Below, in pieces: positions 61,931 to 64,000 of a stretch of 64,000 bases of DNA (the first letter of the stretch is position 1; each line of letters starts with the position of its first letter). A model generated the notes under the pieces. The model searched no databases. It saw nothing but the letters and a program-made list of their open reading frames with translations, and had not been told where the DNA came from. This DNA is from an uncultured Eubacterium sp. GTDB lineage: Bacteria; Bacillota; Clostridia; Lachnospirales; Lachnospiraceae. Location: positions 1 through 64,000 of the forward strand of contig CAPAOV010000002.1 in the NCBI GenBank assembly GCA_948579355.1, read 5' to 3'. The position numbers and the translations under genes were made by a program.

Positions 61931-62020
61931 ATACCCTCCAATCTGCCTGAAAGCAAGCTGAATAAATAATGTTGGGGCCAAAAGGTATTTTACCCTCAAC
62001 TGATGCTTTGGTCTCACACT

Positions 62021-62049
62021 ATTCTACCTTATTTTTACTGTACTGACAA
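62021..62049 (-). promoter_or_regulatory. Sigma-A promoter for pyrBI
   Basis: On the minus strand TTGTCA (62044-62049), 17-bp spacer, TAGAAT (62021-62026). The leader of about 85 nt can pair GTTG.GGG with CCC.CAAC (about 61970-62000), but there is no T run or PyrR-binding motif that I recognise. Confidence 0.65.
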
Positions 62050-62078
62050 GATAATATGTAAGATTAGCGGAAAAATAT

Positions 62079-62107
62079 TTGCATTCCGCAGGAAAAGCAA
62101 GTATACT
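62079..62107 (+). promoter_or_regulatory. Sigma-A promoter for the hydratase gene
   Basis: TTGCAT (62079-62084), 17-bp spacer, TATACT (62102-62107), 48 bp before the ATG. Confidence 0.65.
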
Positions 62108-62155
62108 ATACTTTGGTGAAATATTTAATAGGATAAATATAAAAGGAGGCTCCCT

Positions 62156-64000
62156 ATGATTAATTTATATGAAAGCGGCGCTTATCTGGTAAACGGTACG
62201 GAGTTAATTGCCGACTCCGCGGATGCCTTAGCCGCAGTTGAGAGCAAAACAGGTATAAAGACGACAAAAGAAGAAGCTGCCAGAGGTACGATGGCGTATG
62301 ATATTTTATCTTCTCATAACACTTCCGGCAATACGAAAGATTTAAAAATTAAATTTGATAAATTGACATCCCATGACATAACATTTGTCGGGATTTTACA
62401 GACTGCACGCGCATCCGGACTGGAAAAATTTCCGGTTCCTTATGTACTTACAAACTGTCATAACAGTCTCTGTGCGGTGGGCGGCACGATAAATGAAGAC
62501 GACCATGTATTTGGACTTTCCTGTGCAAAAAAATACGGCGGTATCTATGTACCGCCTCATCAGGCGGTAATCCACCAGTTCGCAAGAGAAATGCTGGCTG
62601 CCGGAGGCGCCATGATTCTCGGCTCGGACAGCCATACCCGCTACGGGGCATTAGGTACGATGGCAGTCGGCGAGGGAGGCCCGGAGATTGTAAAACAGTT
62701 GTTAGAGCAGACTTATGACATTCCAATGCCGGAAGTCGTAGCCATCCATCTGACTGGTGCGCCGCAAAAGGGCGTCGGACCACAGGATGTTGCGCTTGCT
62801 ATTATCGGAGCGGTATTTGCGAATGGGTACGTCAATAATAAAGTAATGGAATTTGTCGGTGACGGAATTGATAACCTCAGTGTGGATTTCCGAATTGGTA
62901 TTGACGTTATGACAACCGAGACGACTTGTCTGTCTTCTATCTGGAGAACGGACGAGGCTGTGAGGGAATTTTATGATATCCATGGCAGAGTCGATGATTA
63001 TAAGGAGCTTCAGCCGGCACAGGCCGCTTATTACGATGGGGTAGTGGAAGTTGACCTTGCTCAGATAAAGCCGATGATTGCCATGCCGTTCCATCCAAGC
63101 AACGTATATACGATTGAAGAAGTAAACAGCAATCTAGAAGATATACTCCGTGATGTGGAAAAGAAAGCGCTGATTAGCCTGGATAATAATAAAGACATCA
63201 ACTTTACGCTGACAGATAAGATTCGCAACGGTAAATTATATGTAGAGCAGGGTGTCATTGCCGGCTGCGCCGGCGGTGGCTACGAAAATCTCTGCGATGC
63301 CGCAGATATTCTTCGCGGTAAGACTATCGGGGCGGACGAGTTTTCGCTTAGTGTATATCCGGCGTCCCAGCCGATTTTCATGGAACTTGTCAAAAACGGA
63401 CGGATTGCGGATTTGATGGCGACAGGCGCTACCGTGCGCACCGCATTCTGCGGACCGTGTTTCGGCGCCGGCGACGTTCCGAGCAACAAGGGATTGAGTA
63501 TCCGTCACTCCACGCGTAATTTCCCGAACCGCGAGGGTTCGAAAGTTACCAGCGGGCAAATTGCGTCGGTTGCTCTTATGGATGCCCGTTCCATCGCAGC
63601 TACGGCAGCAAACAAAGGATATCTGACGGCTGCTACGGATATTGACGTGGAGTTTTCTAAACCAAAATATTATTATGATAAGTCCATTTATGCAAACCGC
63701 GTATTTAATGGCGTGGGGAAAGCGGATTCGAATGTCGAGATTAAATTCGGGCCGAATATTGTTGACTGGCCAAAGATGTATGCACTGACCGACCATGTAC
63801 TTTTGAAAGTTGTTTCCATGATTCATGACCCGGTGACAACGACAGACGAGTTAATTCCATCCGGAGAGACATCGTCTTACCGTTCTAACCCGTTAGGACT
63901 TGCTGAATTTACGCTAAGCCGCAAAGACCCAGCATATGTCGGCAAGGCAAAAGAGATACAGAAAGCCGAAAAAGCCAGAATTGCCGGAGAAGATATGTAT
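62156..64000 (+). CDS. Aconitase-family hydratase (YbhJ-like), 3' end outside the window
   Basis: Open to the right edge, 615 codons visible. AAGGAGG lies six bases upstream of ATG 62156. It is an aconitase-superfamily protein. The iron-sulfur cysteine blocks are VLTNCHNSLCAVGG near 100 and the pair in RTAFCGPCFGAGDVPSNKG near 435. DSHTRYGALGTMAVGEGGPEIVKQL and the RGKTIGADEFSLSVYPASQP block are typical. It is more like the uncharacterised E. coli YbhJ than TCA-cycle aconitase, so the substrate is unknown. Nothing about its operon is visible. Confidence 0.85.
   Translation, partial: MINLYESGAYLVNGTELIADSADALAAVESKTGIKTTKEEAARGTMAYDILSSHNTSGNTKDLKIKFDKLTSHDITFVGILQTARASGLEKFPVPYVLTNCHNSLCAVGGTINEDDHVFGLSCAKKYGGIYVPPHQAVIHQFAREMLAAGGAMILGSDSHTRYGALGTMAVGEGGPEIVKQLLEQTYDIPMPEVVAIHLTGAPQKGVGPQDVALAIIGAVFANGYVNNKVMEFVGDGIDNLSVDFRIGIDVMTTETTCLSSIWRTDEAVREFYDIHGRVDDYKELQPAQAAYYDGVVEVDLAQIKPMIAMPFHPSNVYTIEEVNSNLEDILRDVEKKALISLDNNKDINFTLTDKIRNGKLYVEQGVIAGCAGGGYENLCDAADILRGKTIGADEFSLSVYPASQPIFMELVKNGRIADLMATGATVRTAFCGPCFGAGDVPSNKGLSIRHSTRNFPNREGSKVTSGQIASVALMDARSIAATAANKGYLTAATDIDVEFSKPKYYYDKSIYANRVFNGVGKADSNVEIKFGPNIVDWPKMYALTDHVLLKVVSMIHDPVTTTDELIPSGETSSYRSNPLGLAEFTLSRKDPAYVGKAKEIQKAEKARIAGEDMY

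Noticed and set aside
1..64000. CRISPR arrays, tRNA genes, prophage or integrated plasmid
   Set aside because: No regularly spaced repeats, no cloverleaf with CCA-like acceptor, and no structural or integrase genes were seen.

Overview
The window reads as chromosomal DNA of a low-to-moderate GC Firmicute, most likely a Lachnospiraceae-type Clostridium relative. The basis is the gene content and local order: ScpA/ScpB, a TepA-like ClpP gene next to FtsK/SpoIIIE, dgt-dnaG-rpoD-trmK with a TGS-domain nucleoside kinase, a DUF1836 protein, a DUF4321 protein, an ANTAR regulator beside glutamine synthetase, strong GGAGG ribosome binding sites, and sigma-A promoters with 17-bp spacers. No tRNA, rRNA operon, CRISPR array, prophage or complete insertion sequence is visible.

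Layout. 1-2.6 kb: the tail of a TetR-like regulator, then ilvB-ilvN for branched-chain amino acids. 2.8-6.6 kb: a complete ECF vitamin transporter with a DUF4430 surface protein, probably for a corrinoid. 6.6-9.2 kb: DegV, a small membrane protein and a YbjQ/zinc-ribbon protein. 9.3-13.7 kb: pcrA and DUF1836 leftwards, rlmD rightwards, from overlapping back-to-back promoters. 13.7-15.3 kb: an AT-rich accessory patch with a broken RhuM gene, an unrecognised possibly HEPN-like protein and a small ORF remnant. 15.3-22 kb: amidohydrolase, Rpn-type nuclease, HD hydrolase, zinc phospholipase C-like protein, pgeF-queH-apbE and DUF4321. 22.2-31.4 kb: dgt-dnaG-rpoD-trmK-nucleoside kinase, then rnpB (RNase P RNA), an M29 peptidase and purE. 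31.4-35.6 kb: dacA-type carboxypeptidase, a metallophosphoesterase and scpAB. 35.6-43.9 kb: the nitrogen block gltB-gltD-glnA-ANTAR. 43.9-48.2 kb: carAB. 48.3-51.6 kb: rpsO, NUDIX and pnp. 51.6-58.5 kb: DUF1016 nuclease, nitrilase, tepA, ftsK and two tandem ATP-grasp ligases. 58.9-64 kb: fhs, pyrBI leftwards, and an aconitase-family hydratase that runs off the window.

How the genes connect. Nitrogen flow is the dominant theme. GltBD and GlnA assimilate ammonia, CarAB uses glutamine to make carbamoyl phosphate, and PyrBI takes that into pyrimidines. PurE and Fhs serve purine and one-carbon metabolism. A strong terminator lies between a strong promoter and gltB, and an ANTAR-domain protein (a family of RNA-binding antiterminators) sits at the end of the same block, so transcription attenuation is a plausible control.

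The least explained structures are two copies of one long inverted-repeat element at about 32.75-33.29 kb and 58.46-58.80 kb. Their arms are about 90% identical and their end motifs are shared. The second copy appears to be an internally deleted version of the first. They look like a non-autonomous, MITE-like or structured-RNA repeat family that I do not recognise. All identifications come from reading the sequence; no database search was run.
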